Positions 19,189 to 28,575 of a stretch of DNA of 64,000 bases are shown one piece after another. The notes beneath the pieces were generated by a model. The model had not been told where the DNA came from. It saw only the letters and a program-made list of their open reading frames with translations, and searched no databases. The stretch comes from Verrucomicrobiota bacterium (lineage in GTDB: Bacteria > Verrucomicrobiota > Verrucomicrobiia > Limisphaerales > JADLHS01). The stretch spans positions 88,028 through 152,027 of the forward strand of contig JAKQDQ010000090.1 of NCBI GenBank assembly GCA_029573725.1. The letters are read 5' to 3'. A program made the translations under genes and the position numbers. Every line of letters starts with the position of its first letter. Within the stretch, counting starts at the first letter, position 1.

Positions 19189-21714
19189 ATGAAACACACC
19201 TGCTGGCCTTATCAGGGCCTCGCCGCCGCCGCGCTGGTGGCGGGCCTGCTCCTGCCCCAAACGAGTCACGCGGACCAACTGGCCCGCTTCGATTTCAATG
19301 AAGGCTCGGGCGTCACCACCACGGATCCCCTCACCGGCCTGGTCGGCACGCTCGGGCAGCCGTTCGACGTGAATGTGGATTTCTCCCAGCTTCAGGACAG
19401 CTCGCCTTCCGGTTTGCCCGGCGACCGGTGCCTCACCAACTCGGGCGCGGGATTTTTGATCGCAGATGACTCCTCCGCTGCCGTCCTCGATATTCGCGAG
19501 GGACCGATTACCCTGGAAACCTGGCTTTATATTGATGGCACCACACCGGCGCTGAACGCGCAGGGCATGATCGGCTACGGCGGTTCCTACAAGATGGGCC
19601 TGCGCGGTGGCTGGCAGGTGTTCACGCTCTTCGGTCTCGTGGACATCACGAATACCGTCACGGGATTGCTGCCCTCCGATCAATGGGTGCATGCGGCGGC
19701 GGCGTGGGAGCCGGGTGTAGGCGTGCATTTCTTCGTAAATGGCGTCGAAACGTTTGTTGAATACACCAACGCTCTGAGTGCCCGCGCGCCCGTCCACCAT
19801 TTCCTGGGGCTGGGCTCCGAAGGCACCAGCATGAGTCTGGTGGCCGCGTTCGACCGGATGCGCATTCACCATGCGCTGCTGACGGCGGCCGACCTGGACA
19901 ATGTGGCGGCCAGCCCGAAAGCCCCGCTGCCCACCACGCTGGTCAGCTACAATTTTGACGAAGCCAGTTTCCCCTGCACCAATGCCATCGCACCCGAATT
20001 GCCTGCCGTACCGGGACCGGCGTTCGTGGCCGCCCAAACCAGCCCGGAATGGGCAAGCGATTCACCCACCGGACAAGCCGGAGATTACTCGCTAAACTTC
20101 CTCAATCAAACCTATCCGGTGCGCCAGTTCATCTCCTTTCCGGGAGCAGCGCCGTTTGACCTCGCCGTGAATGACAGCAGCTACACCTTGCAGGCCTGGG
20201 TAAAACTGCCCACGACCGGCATTGACGCGCGGCGGGTCATCTACCGCACCGCGGGCCCGCGGCCGCAAGTCTCGCTTTCCATCAATGTGAACCGCGGCCT
20301 GCACACCACGTTTTACGGCAATGCCGACTTCGCTTCCTCCGTGATTGTCCCCAACGACAATCGCTGGCACCACGTGGCGGCCGTCATGGATTACCCCACC
20401 GCCAATGTTCATTTCTATCTTGACGGCGTTCTGCGTCAAACCATGACACGCACAAAAACCACCGGCACTTCCACCGCCAACCCGCCCAACCCGCTGACCA
20501 TCGGGAAGGAAAGTGACACAGCGTTCTTCCACGGTTCGTTGGATCGGGTGGTGATTGACAACACCGCTTTGACGGCCGCGCAACTCGATTTCCCGGCCGC
20601 CCCGGGACTGGCCACCTTCCCCACGCTGGCTGCGCACCCGGCCGATGTGACCACCAACCTGGGCGCGACCGTGGTCTTCACGGCAACCCCCAGCTCGGAC
20701 ACCCCGGTGGCCGTGCGCTGGTATTATCGCGCCCACCTGGCGGACCCCGTGGGCATCCCGCTCAACGAGCAAACCACGACTTTGACGTTGAACAACATCA
20801 CCGATCAGGATCTGGGCTTTTATAGCCTCGTGGTCACCAATGCGGCGGGAGTTGCCGAGTCCTACGCGGCACAATTGCAGAGGACTCCGGTCGCCGGCTT
20901 GATTGACTTCGAAGCCCCGCACTATCTCTCCGGCGCGGTGGACCGGCAGGACAGCTGGACGACCGATGCCAACACCGACGCGGCGCGCGTCCTGACTGCG
21001 ACGGAAATCGGCGCCGCCCTCAGCGTGGCCGGCCAGCCGGAAGGAGACAATGTTCATGGCGGCGACCAGGCGCTTGTAGTGGGACTGGCCGGCGCGTCCA
21101 GCGCCTCGATCCGTCCCGTGGCGGGAGTGGAAAATGCCACCCATGTGACCTTTGAATTCTGGGCCCGCCCGTTCGCCGGCCCGGTTAACGGCAACATTTT
21201 CATCACGGTGGAAAATGCAGCCGGCACCCGGGCCGCGGGGGTCCGGTTCGGACCCGCAACCAGCATTGATTACGGTTTGGTTTCCGGCGCCTGGGTGCCG
21301 ACCGGGCTGACGTGGGATTCCACCAATTGGTATCACTTGAAATTCGAGCTGGATTACGACGCGCACACGTACAACTTTTACGTCAATGGGGCGCGACAAA
21401 ACCTCAATCCGGTGCCGTTTTACGCCGCCGGGTCTGACAGTTTCCGCCAAATTCGCGTTTTCCGCGGATCGAACCAGAGCGGGGTGATCATTGACGATGT
21501 CAACATCATTCCGGGGCTGCGCATCACCAGCATCACCACCAGCAACAACAACGTCACGATCAAGTGGGAGGGGGGCCAACCTCCCTATCAACTCCAACGG
21601 CGCAGTGCCTTGGATGGTGGAACGTGGGAGGACGTGGGCGGTACGACCAATGGCACGGAGGCCAGCGACACGATGGGCACCGGCTCCATGTTTTACCGCA
21701 TACGCGGCAATTGA
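19189..21714 (+). CDS. secreted LamG/concanavalin-like domain protein with Ig-like region
   Basis: Signal peptide; repeated ITLETWLYIDG.../YTLQAWVKLP... with WHHVAAVMDY...FYLDG LamG patterns. Confidence 0.85.
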   Translation: MKHTCWPYQGLAAAALVAGLLLPQTSHADQLARFDFNEGSGVTTTDPLTGLVGTLGQPFDVNVDFSQLQDSSPSGLPGDRCLTNSGAGFLIADDSSAAVLDIREGPITLETWLYIDGTTPALNAQGMIGYGGSYKMGLRGGWQVFTLFGLVDITNTVTGLLPSDQWVHAAAAWEPGVGVHFFVNGVETFVEYTNALSARAPVHHFLGLGSEGTSMSLVAAFDRMRIHHALLTAADLDNVAASPKAPLPTTLVSYNFDEASFPCTNAIAPELPAVPGPAFVAAQTSPEWASDSPTGQAGDYSLNFLNQTYPVRQFISFPGAAPFDLAVNDSSYTLQAWVKLPTTGIDARRVIYRTAGPRPQVSLSINVNRGLHTTFYGNADFASSVIVPNDNRWHHVAAVMDYPTANVHFYLDGVLRQTMTRTKTTGTSTANPPNPLTIGKESDTAFFHGSLDRVVIDNTALTAAQLDFPAAPGLATFPTLAAHPADVTTNLGATVVFTATPSSDTPVAVRWYYRAHLADPVGIPLNEQTTTLTLNNITDQDLGFYSLVVTNAAGVAESYAAQLQRTPVAGLIDFEAPHYLSGAVDRQDSWTTDANTDAARVLTATEIGAALSVAGQPEGDNVHGGDQALVVGLAGASSASIRPVAGVENATHVTFEFWARPFAGPVNGNIFITVENAAGTRAAGVRFGPATSIDYGLVSGAWVPTGLTWDSTNWYHLKFELDYDAHTYNFYVNGARQNLNPVPFYAAGSDSFRQIRVFRGSNQSGVIIDDVNIIPGLRITSITTSNNNVTIKWEGGQPPYQLQRRSALDGGTWEDVGGTTNGTEASDTMGTGSMFYRIRGN

Positions 21715-21889
21715 TCGCCGGCAGGCAGTAATTCCGTTGCGCCGGTGCGGCCAGGGAGCCGCACCGGCGTTCGATTGACCGGATGTAAGGGTGTCCTCGG
21801 CAGGCCGGACGACGCGGCCCCATTGCCACCGGTCACTCGATGGCATGTCGGCAACACGGCACTCACGGCGGATTCCGCTCCGGCAATCA

Positions 21890-22065
21890 AACGTGGTCGG
21901 AATTCACGCGGCAAAACCCCGACATTCTTGCGCAGGACGGTGACAAAATCCCGACTCGACTGGAATCCACAGGCCTGGACGGGATCGGTGGTGTTCATTT
22001 CGGACCGACTCGCCCGCCTGCGCCTGGCGGCCCTTCCTCAAGTCCATCGGATTTACCTCCGCCGG
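21890..22065 (-). pseudogene. AraC-family transcriptional regulator HTH remnant (frameshifted)
   Basis: Minus frames read VNPMDLRKGRQAQAGESVRN and, one frame over, NTTDPVQACGFQSSRDFVTVLRKNVGVLPREFRPR, resembling the AraC C-terminal helix-turn-helix. Confidence 0.55.
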
Positions 22066-22122
22066 AGGGGCTGGGTGACCTGCTGATGTTGCCGGGGTGG
22101 GAGGCCGGGAGAGGATGGGAAT

Positions 22123-22146
22123 AAAAAAGCCCGGCGTCAGCCGGGC
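22123..22146 (-). terminator. intrinsic terminator of the rpsF-ssb-rplI cluster
   Basis: aaaaaa + gcccggc-gtca-gccgggc: 7-bp perfect stem followed by T6 on the minus strand. Confidence 0.85.
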
Positions 22147-22165
22147 CTGGAAAGGGCAACGTGTT

Positions 22166-22786
22166 TCACCCCTTTTTAATTTTCTTTTCGCTCCGGGACG
22201 CCTTCTCGACACGGCCAGTCCTGGTTTTTTCCTCAACCGCAGCTTCGTCTTTTCCACCGCGTTTGCCACGTTTCTCGGTTTTTGGCGTTTCCGCGGCAGG
22301 AGCGTTCTCGACCGCGGGGATGGCCAGAGGGGTGGTGCTTTCGACGCGCACCTTGAGCACGCCCTTCACTTCAGTATGCAGGTGCAAATTCACTTCATGT
22401 TCGCCCAGGACCTTGATCGGATGTTCGAGATGAATCTTGCGACGATCCAGCGCGACATCGAACTGCTGCTTCAATTCATCGGCGATCATGCCTGCGGTCA
22501 CCGCGCCGAACAATTTGCCGTCTTCTCCGGTCTTGACCTTGATGAGGCAAACCAGCTTGGTCAGGCTCTTGGCGAGTTCCGTCATGGTGTTGAACTCATG
22601 GGCTTCCCGCTGGGCCCGACGCTGCCGCAAGGCCTCGAGCCGGCGTTTGTTTCCGGCGCTCAACGGAATGGCCAGACGCTGCGGAAAGAGATAGTTGCGG
22701 GCGTAACCGGCGGCAACCTTGACCTGATCCGATTCGCCGCCCAACCCGACGATGTTGTGTGTAAGAATGACTTCTGTCTTTGCCAT
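22166..22786 (-). CDS. rplI: 50S ribosomal protein L9 with extended charged C-terminus
   Basis: MAKTEVILTHNIVGLGGESDQVKVAAGYARNYLFPQRLAIPL; Lys/Glu/Ala-rich tail. Confidence 0.95.
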   Translation of the reverse strand: MAKTEVILTHNIVGLGGESDQVKVAAGYARNYLFPQRLAIPLSAGNKRRLEALRQRRAQREAHEFNTMTELAKSLTKLVCLIKVKTGEDGKLFGAVTAGMIADELKQQFDVALDRRKIHLEHPIKVLGEHEVNLHLHTEVKGVLKVRVESTTPLAIPAVENAPAAETPKTEKRGKRGGKDEAAVEEKTRTGRVEKASRSEKKIKKG

Positions 22787-22816
22787 AAGAATGTTCGTTG
22801 CAACTGCTTGAAAATA

Positions 22817-23275
22817 TCAGAAGGGGACGTCATCGCCCTCCAACGACGCATCCGCCTCCGGGCTTTCACCCGACGGAGGAGTGGATGTTGAAGCCGACCG
22901 GCGGCTGCCACCTTCCTCCCCTTCTCCCGCGCCACCGCCTCCGGGACTGCCCAGGAACTGAACGGTCTCCGCCACCACTCCGAGCCGGCTCTTTTTTTGG
23001 CCGGTTTGTTTGTCGTCCCACTGATCCAGCCGCAACCGTCCCTCAATCAAAATGGGGCGTCCCTTGCGCATATACTTGCCCACGTTTTCCGCGGTGCGGC
23101 CAAAGATATCCACATCCACGAAAGTGACCTCCTCTTTGCGTTCGCCGGCTTCGTTGGTCCAGACGCGGTTCACCGCCAGCCCGATCTTCGCGATGGCCGT
23201 GCCCTTGGGGGTGTAACGCAGGTCCGGATCACGCGTCAGATTTCCCACCAGAATGACTTTGTTAAAGCTGGCCAT
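22817..23275 (-). CDS. ssb: single-stranded DNA-binding protein
   Basis: MASFNKVILVGNLTRDPDLRYTPKGTAIAKIGLAVN...; acidic tail ending EGDDVPF. Confidence 0.96.
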   Translation of the reverse strand: MASFNKVILVGNLTRDPDLRYTPKGTAIAKIGLAVNRVWTNEAGERKEEVTFVDVDIFGRTAENVGKYMRKGRPILIEGRLRLDQWDDKQTGQKKSRLGVVAETVQFLGSPGGGGAGEGEEGGSRRSASTSTPPSGESPEADASLEGDDVPF

Positions 23276-23288
23276 GGCTTGCGAGGAG

Positions 23289-23594
23289 TTATTTGGTGTC
23301 CTTGGGCGCCGGTGAATGGGTGAAAAGCACACGAAACACGTCGTCATTGCGCGCGAATTTGTGGCGCAACGCCACGACGGTTGCGGCGGGGCTGTTGAAA
23401 ATGACGTTCGCGTAAAACCCGCCGGCATGCTTTTTGTCCGCCACCCGGGCGAAGGTTTTACGCTCCATTCGCTGCACGGTTTCAATTTGTCCGCCGGCCT
23501 CGCCGATTTCGGCGGAAATTTTGTCGAGCACGTCCTTCACTCCGTCTTCCTTGCCCGCCGTATTCAAGATGAACAAACCTTCGTATCGTTTCAC
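23289..23594 (-). CDS. rpsF: 30S ribosomal protein S6
   Basis: MKRYEGLFILNTAGKEDGVKDVLDKISAEIGEAGGQIETVQRMERKTFARV. Confidence 0.93.
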   Translation of the reverse strand: MKRYEGLFILNTAGKEDGVKDVLDKISAEIGEAGGQIETVQRMERKTFARVADKKHAGGFYANVIFNSPAATVVALRHKFARNDDVFRVLFTHSPAPKDTK

Positions 23595-24199
23595 TGCTTT
23601 ATTCCTTCATTATTGGGGGCGGTGACCGCCCCGTTAAATTGATTCATCGCCGGCTGCAACCCGCGCTCCAGCCAGCATTCCACCTGCCTCTGGGCCCGGG
23701 CGAGCACCCGCTCCATCACCGCCAATTCCGCGCCGGTCAGCCGGCCCAGAACGTATCCGGCAATTTCGCGGCGCTCATCCTGTCGTCCAATGCCGATCCG
23801 CAGCCGGGGATACTGACGCGACCCCAGGTGCCGTTCAATGGAATCCAGTCCATGATGTCCGCCGCTGCTGCCGGCCGGTCGCAAACGGAGGTGTCCCAGC
23901 GGCAAATCCGCATCGTCCACCACCACCAGCAGCCGGCCCAATGGCAGCCGGTAATACTTAACCAGCGCCGCCACCGCGACGCCACTCAAATTCATGAACG
24001 TCTGGGACTGGCACAACAACAACTGTCGTCCGTTCCGTTCCGTCCGCCCCAACCGCGACTGAAACCGCTTTTCGTGTTGCCAGGCCACCTGCCAGTGGTC
24101 GGCCAGCCGGTCGAGCAGCATAAAGCCCGCGTTATGCCGCGTCCGGGCATATTCCGGCCCCGGGTTGCCCAGCCCCACGATGAGATGCCAGTCGTCCAT
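23591..24199 (-). CDS. pth: peptidyl-tRNA hydrolase
   Basis: HLIVGLGNPGPEYARTRHNAGFMLLDRLA; KSQTFMNLSG-like CQSQTFMNLSGVAV; DDADLPLGHLRLRPAGSSGGHHGLDSI. Confidence 0.96.
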   Translation of the reverse strand: MDDWHLIVGLGNPGPEYARTRHNAGFMLLDRLADHWQVAWQHEKRFQSRLGRTERNGRQLLLCQSQTFMNLSGVAVAALVKYYRLPLGRLLVVVDDADLPLGHLRLRPAGSSGGHHGLDSIERHLGSRQYPRLRIGIGRQDERREIAGYVLGRLTGAELAVMERVLARAQRQVECWLERGLQPAMNQFNGAVTAPNNEGIKQ

Positions 24200-24245
24200 A
24201 CGCAGGGTGCGTCCGCGCTGCTACCCCGTCGCGGGCGGCAACCAA

Positions 24246-24944
24246 CTACTTCTTGGCGGGGGCGGATTTGGCCTCGGCCTTCGCCGCAGCCGCCTTGCCG
24301 GTGTCACTCGCGCCCTCTTCCTTCTTTTCCTTCGTCATTTCCACCTCGCCTGCGGCCGCGGCCTCGGCGGCCACCGGTTCGGCCTCCGCCTTGGGCTTCA
24401 CAACTGAAACCACCGGCGCCAGCCGGTTGCCGATGACCTCCACTCCCTCGGGCAATTTGAGGTCGCTGACATGGATGGTCTTGCCCACTTCAAGATCGCT
24501 CACGTCCACCACGATTTGCTCTGGCAACTGTTTGGGCAGGGCGCGGACCCGTAATTTGAAAATGACGTGTTCCAGCAAACCGCCGCCGGATTTCACTCCG
24601 ACCGCTTCGCCCGTGGTTTCGACGGGCACATTGATCACGACCTTCTCATTTTCATCCACCTCACGGAAATCCACGTGCAGGATGCTGCCGCTCAGGGGGT
24701 GGTGCTGAACCTCCTGCACCAGCGCCAGGCGTTTCTTCTTATCCACCTCGAGATCCACCAGGATGTTTTCCGAGTGGGAGCGATGCAACAGATCGCTGAG
24801 TTCCCGCCCCACGACCTCCAGGTTTTCGGGTTTGCTTTTCCCGCCGTAAATGGTGGCGGGGACGCGGCCCGCGGCGCGCAATTTCTTTAGACCGGTGCGC
24901 CGCACCTGCGAGCGCACAAAAGCATTGAATGGCACTGATTTCAT
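24246..24944 (-). CDS. rplY: 50S ribosomal protein L25/general stress protein Ctc
   Basis: RTGLKKLRAAGRVPATIYG...FREVDENEKVVINVPVETTGEAVGVKSGGGLLEHV. Confidence 0.92.
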   Translation of the reverse strand: MKSVPFNAFVRSQVRRTGLKKLRAAGRVPATIYGGKSKPENLEVVGRELSDLLHRSHSENILVDLEVDKKKRLALVQEVQHHPLSGSILHVDFREVDENEKVVINVPVETTGEAVGVKSGGGLLEHVIFKLRVRALPKQLPEQIVVDVSDLEVGKTIHVSDLKLPEGVEVIGNRLAPVVSVVKPKAEAEPVAAEAAAAGEVEMTKEKKEEGASDTGKAAAAKAEAKSAPAKK

Positions 24945-24968
24945 GACAAAAAATGGTTGGCCGGCGCC

Positions 24969-25913
24969 CTAGCTGGTGCGCCCGCCGTTTGCATCAAACA
25001 ATGAAGTCACCGACGAATTGTTATGGATTCGTTTGATGGCTTCGCCCAACAAACCCGCCACCGACAGGGTGGTGATTTTCACTCCCCGAATTGTCGGGCG
25101 CACGACTGTATCAGTTGTAATCAACTCGTCAATTGCCGATTTTCGTAATCTTTCAATGCCCGTATCCCCCAGAATGGCGTGGGAAACACAGGCAATGATG
25201 CTTTTTGCCCCCTTCTTTTTAAGCAATTCTGCGCCCTTGGTCAGCGTGCCGGCGGTTTCCGTCAGGTCATCCACCAACAACACATTTTTGCCCCGCACCT
25301 CGCCAATGAGCGTGGTGGAGTCCACCTCCGTCGCGCTTTTCCGGCGCTTGGCAATGATGGCCAGGGCCGCCGAGAAATGCTGGGAATAGGCATAGGCCAT
25401 TTTTAATCCTCCCACATCCGGGCTCACCACAACCAGATCCTTGAGCCTCTTTTTGCGCAGATATTCGTAAATCACCGGCGCGGCGTAGAGATGATCCACC
25501 GGAATGTCGAAAAAACCCTGGATTTGCTGCGCGTGCAAATCCACCGTGAGCACCCGATTGGCTCCCGCCGCCACCAACAAGTTCGCAACCAGCTTGGCAG
25601 TGATCGGTACCCGCGGCTGGTCCTTGCGATCCTGGCGCGCATATCCATAAAACGGCAGCACCGCGGTAATCCGATTCGCACTCGAACGCCGCAAGGCATC
25701 CATCATGATGAACAGTTCCATCAAATGATGGTTCGTCGGCGGGGAGGTCGGCTGGACGACGAACACGTCCTCGCCGCGCACGTTTTCCTTGATTTTAACG
25801 AAGGTTTCTCCGTCCGGAAACGGACGGACGTCGCATCTGCCGAGCTGGATGCCGATGTAATCGCAGATCGCCCGCGCCAGAGGCTCATTGGCCGTCCCAC
25901 TGAAAACTTTCAC
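24969..25913 (-). CDS. prs: ribose-phosphate pyrophosphokinase
   Basis: MKVFSGTANEPLARAICDYIGIQLGRCDVRPFPDGETFVKIKENVRGEDVFVVQPTSPPTNHHLMELFIM. Confidence 0.97.
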   Translation of the reverse strand: MKVFSGTANEPLARAICDYIGIQLGRCDVRPFPDGETFVKIKENVRGEDVFVVQPTSPPTNHHLMELFIMMDALRRSSANRITAVLPFYGYARQDRKDQPRVPITAKLVANLLVAAGANRVLTVDLHAQQIQGFFDIPVDHLYAAPVIYEYLRKKRLKDLVVVSPDVGGLKMAYAYSQHFSAALAIIAKRRKSATEVDSTTLIGEVRGKNVLLVDDLTETAGTLTKGAELLKKKGAKSIIACVSHAILGDTGIERLRKSAIDELITTDTVVRPTIRGVKITTLSVAGLLGEAIKRIHNNSSVTSLFDANGGRTS

Positions 25914-25944
25914 AATTTCACCGATTCAGGCTGATGGTTTAAAT

Positions 25945-25967
25945 GAAAACCGCCCGGAGTCCGGGCG
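25945..25967 (-). terminator. putative intrinsic terminator downstream of mnmA
   Basis: cgcccgg-agt-ccgggcg stem with gaaaac preceding on plus (GTTTTC after stem on minus). Confidence 0.5.
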
Positions 25968-26070
25968 CAAAGCGGAGGCACTCTAACAGCCACACCTGCT
26001 CACGCAAGGTGAATGTACCGCACCCGCAAAAAAAACATCCCGGGCGTCAGGGCGCGGCCGCCGTTCCGGC

Positions 26071-27153
26071 TCACCGGCAAATCCACCCGCCGCCGACCAC
26101 CAGGTCCTCCTGATAAAAAACGGCGGCCTGCCCGGGAGTGACCGCACGCTGCGGCACCGCCAGTTTCACGCGGGCCCGCCCCGCTTCCAGCGGCGTCACC
26201 GTGGCCGCCGCCCCCGGATGATTGTGGCGAATTTTGACCATGACGGCGCAGTCCGCGGCCGGGCGCTCCCACGGAATCCAGTTGCAATCGCGCACGGTAA
26301 ATTCATCCCGCGCCAGGAGTGAGTCATCCCCGACCACCACCCGGTTGCGCGTGGCATCCAGTTCCACCACGTACAATGGCTTGGGTGATGAAATGCCCAG
26401 CCCCTTGCGCTGGCCAATGGTGTAAAACGCCACTCCCTCATGCTGGCCAAGCACCCGGCCCTGAATATCCACAATGTCGCCACGGGTTTTCGTCACCAGG
26501 TTGGCCTGTTGCAGAAATGCGCCGTAGTTGTTGTCCGGCACAAAGCAGATTTCCATGCTCTCCACCTTGTCCGCAGTTTTGAGATGGCAATGGCGCGCCA
26601 CTTCGCGCGTGGCGGTCTTGGTCTTCTCCCCCAACGGAAACATCGCCCGTGCCAGCTGGTCCTGCCGCAACGAAAAGAGAAAGTAACTCTGGTCCTTGCC
26701 CAGGTCCCGCCCGCGCCGGAGCAGCATCCGCCCGCCCGCCGCACGTTCCACCCGGGCGAAATGGCCGGTGGCAACATAGTCCGCGCCCAACTGGTTGGCG
26801 CGATCAATCAACCGCCCGAACTTGAGGTTCTGATTGCACATGACGCAGGGATTCGGGGTGCGGCCCGCCTTGTATTCATCGGCGAAATACTGGATGACAT
26901 GCTTTTGAAACTCTGCGGATTCATCAATCAGGTAGTAGGGAATGCCCAGCTGGTGGCAGACGGAGCGGGCATCGGTCACCGCCTGGGGACCGCAACACTT
27001 GTCCTCCGCCCGGTTCACACAATCCTGCGGCCAAAGCTTCAACGTGACGCCGATCACGTCATATCCCTGCTCCAACAAAAGCGCGGCCGTGGCCGAGGAA
27101 TCCACGCCTCCGCTCATCCCGCAAATTACCCGCTGTTTCTTCGGTGCCACCAC
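26071..27153 (-). CDS. mnmA: tRNA-specific 2-thiouridylase
   Basis: RVICGMSGGVDSSATAALLLEQGYDVIGVTLKLW; NPCVMCNQNLKFG; GKDQSYFLF. Confidence 0.95.
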   Translation of the reverse strand: MVAPKKQRVICGMSGGVDSSATAALLLEQGYDVIGVTLKLWPQDCVNRAEDKCCGPQAVTDARSVCHQLGIPYYLIDESAEFQKHVIQYFADEYKAGRTPNPCVMCNQNLKFGRLIDRANQLGADYVATGHFARVERAAGGRMLLRRGRDLGKDQSYFLFSLRQDQLARAMFPLGEKTKTATREVARHCHLKTADKVESMEICFVPDNNYGAFLQQANLVTKTRGDIVDIQGRVLGQHEGVAFYTIGQRKGLGISSPKPLYVVELDATRNRVVVGDDSLLARDEFTVRDCNWIPWERPAADCAVMVKIRHNHPGAAATVTPLEAGRARVKLAVPQRAVTPGQAAVFYQEDLVVGGGWICR

Positions 27154-27211
27154 AGTGCGCCAGTATAGAAGCAATCACCCCCGTCGCAAGCACTCGCGCA
27201 GAGACGCGGTT

Positions 27212-28213
27212 TCAGCGGTTCACTTCGAGCATTTCCACACCGCTGGCGGTTTCCTGATAAATGATCGCCGCCAGACCGGGTTGTGACGCTATCAGTCTGC
27301 GGCCCGCGGCCATCCCCAAAATGCTCGCGGCCGTGTCAAAGGCGTCGCTCTGCGTCGCATGCGCGGCAATGACAGAAACCTGGCAACGATTGGTCAGCCC
27401 CATCCCCGTGCGTGGATCCACAATGTGGGAATAACGAATGCCTCCGATGACGACAAACTGCTCCGTATCCCCGGCCGTGGAAACTGCGGCATTGGTCAGC
27501 ACCAGGGTCCGGGCGGCGCCGGCACTTCGAAACGGCGTGCCTATGGAAACGCGCCAGCCCGCCTGCCCGGGCGGGGCGTCCCCCACCGCAATGTCGCCAC
27601 TGGCGGCAATCAACGCCCGCGGAAGGCCGTGCTGTCGCAACACCGCCAGCGCGGCATCCGCCGCATAACCCTTGGCAATGCTGCCCAAATCCAACTGCAT
27701 GTTGGTCGCCAGCAAGGTGACCGTCTGCTGCGCGGCGTCCAACCCGAGCTTCCGCCAGCCCACTGCCGCGTGCGCGCGCGCGAGCTGCTCGGCGGTGGGC
27801 AGGGTCTGGGTGCGCCGCGCCCGCCGCCAAAGGCGCACGAGGGGGCCCACCGTGGGGTCCAAGGCGCCATCGCTGAGTTCCGCCACGCGCCGCGCCTCCG
27901 CCAGCACGGCAAACAACTCCGGACTGACCGGCACCGGGCGCCCCGCCGGCTGCTGGCACAGCCGCATCAGTTCGCTCTCAGCATCGTAATCCGTCATCAT
28001 TTCCTCGAGGGCTCCGACCCGGGCGAACGCGGCATCTGCCGCCTCCCGGGCGCGAAGCGCGTTCGTCGCATAAAGCGTGATGCTGAACAGCGTGCCCATC
28101 GCCGGATGCTGGAACTGGAAGCGTTCCAACCGGGGCGGGTTGCCGGCCGGACTCCCCGACAACCCGCCGGCTAACAGCAGAACGGCCATGGTGGCGAGAC
28201 AAAGCGTCTTCAT
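27212..28213 (-). CDS. apbE: FAD:protein FMN transferase (ApbE family)
   Basis: HPAMGTLFSITLYA...DLGSIAKGYAADAALAVLRQHG...SHIVDPRTGMGLTNRCQVSVIA; start overlaps queD stop (ATGA, 28210-28213). Confidence 0.92.
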   Translation of the reverse strand: MKTLCLATMAVLLLAGGLSGSPAGNPPRLERFQFQHPAMGTLFSITLYATNALRAREAADAAFARVGALEEMMTDYDAESELMRLCQQPAGRPVPVSPELFAVLAEARRVAELSDGALDPTVGPLVRLWRRARRTQTLPTAEQLARAHAAVGWRKLGLDAAQQTVTLLATNMQLDLGSIAKGYAADAALAVLRQHGLPRALIAASGDIAVGDAPPGQAGWRVSIGTPFRSAGAARTLVLTNAAVSTAGDTEQFVVIGGIRYSHIVDPRTGMGLTNRCQVSVIAAHATQSDAFDTAASILGMAAGRRLIASQPGLAAIIYQETASGVEMLEVNR

Positions 28214-28575
28214 GCCCCACCTCGGTAAACGGCGCGGGCCGTACACGTCTCCGCCACCACCACTTCGGTAAGCAACGGCAACCGGCGCTTTAACCGCCGC
28301 CAGATCCAGGCCGCCAGTACTTCGCTGGTGGGATTTTCCAATCCGGGAATTTCATTCAGATAGTAATGGTCCAGTTTTTTCCAGATCGGTTTGAACGCCG
28401 CCGAAATATCCGCATAATCCATCAGCCAGCCGAGGCGTGGATCACACTCGCCCGCCACCACGATTTCGACGCGGAAACTGTGGCCGTGTAAACGCCGGCA
28501 CTTGTGCGCCTTCGGCAACCACGGCAGTTGATGCGCGGCTTCAAACTGAAAAGTTTTTCGCAACTCGATTTTCAT
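28210..28575 (-). CDS. queD: 6-pyruvoyl-tetrahydropterin synthase/QueD family protein
   Basis: MKIELRKTFQFEAAHQLPWLPKAHKCRRLHGHSFRVEIVVAGE; HGHS zinc-binding motif; ENPTSEVLAAWIW. Confidence 0.9.
   Translation of the reverse strand: MKIELRKTFQFEAAHQLPWLPKAHKCRRLHGHSFRVEIVVAGECDPRLGWLMDYADISAAFKPIWKKLDHYYLNEIPGLENPTSEVLAAWIWRRLKRRLPLLTEVVVAETCTARAVYRGGA

Noticed and set aside
20092-21846. 584-aa minus-strand ORF
   Set aside because: Antisense to the LamG protein; no motif support
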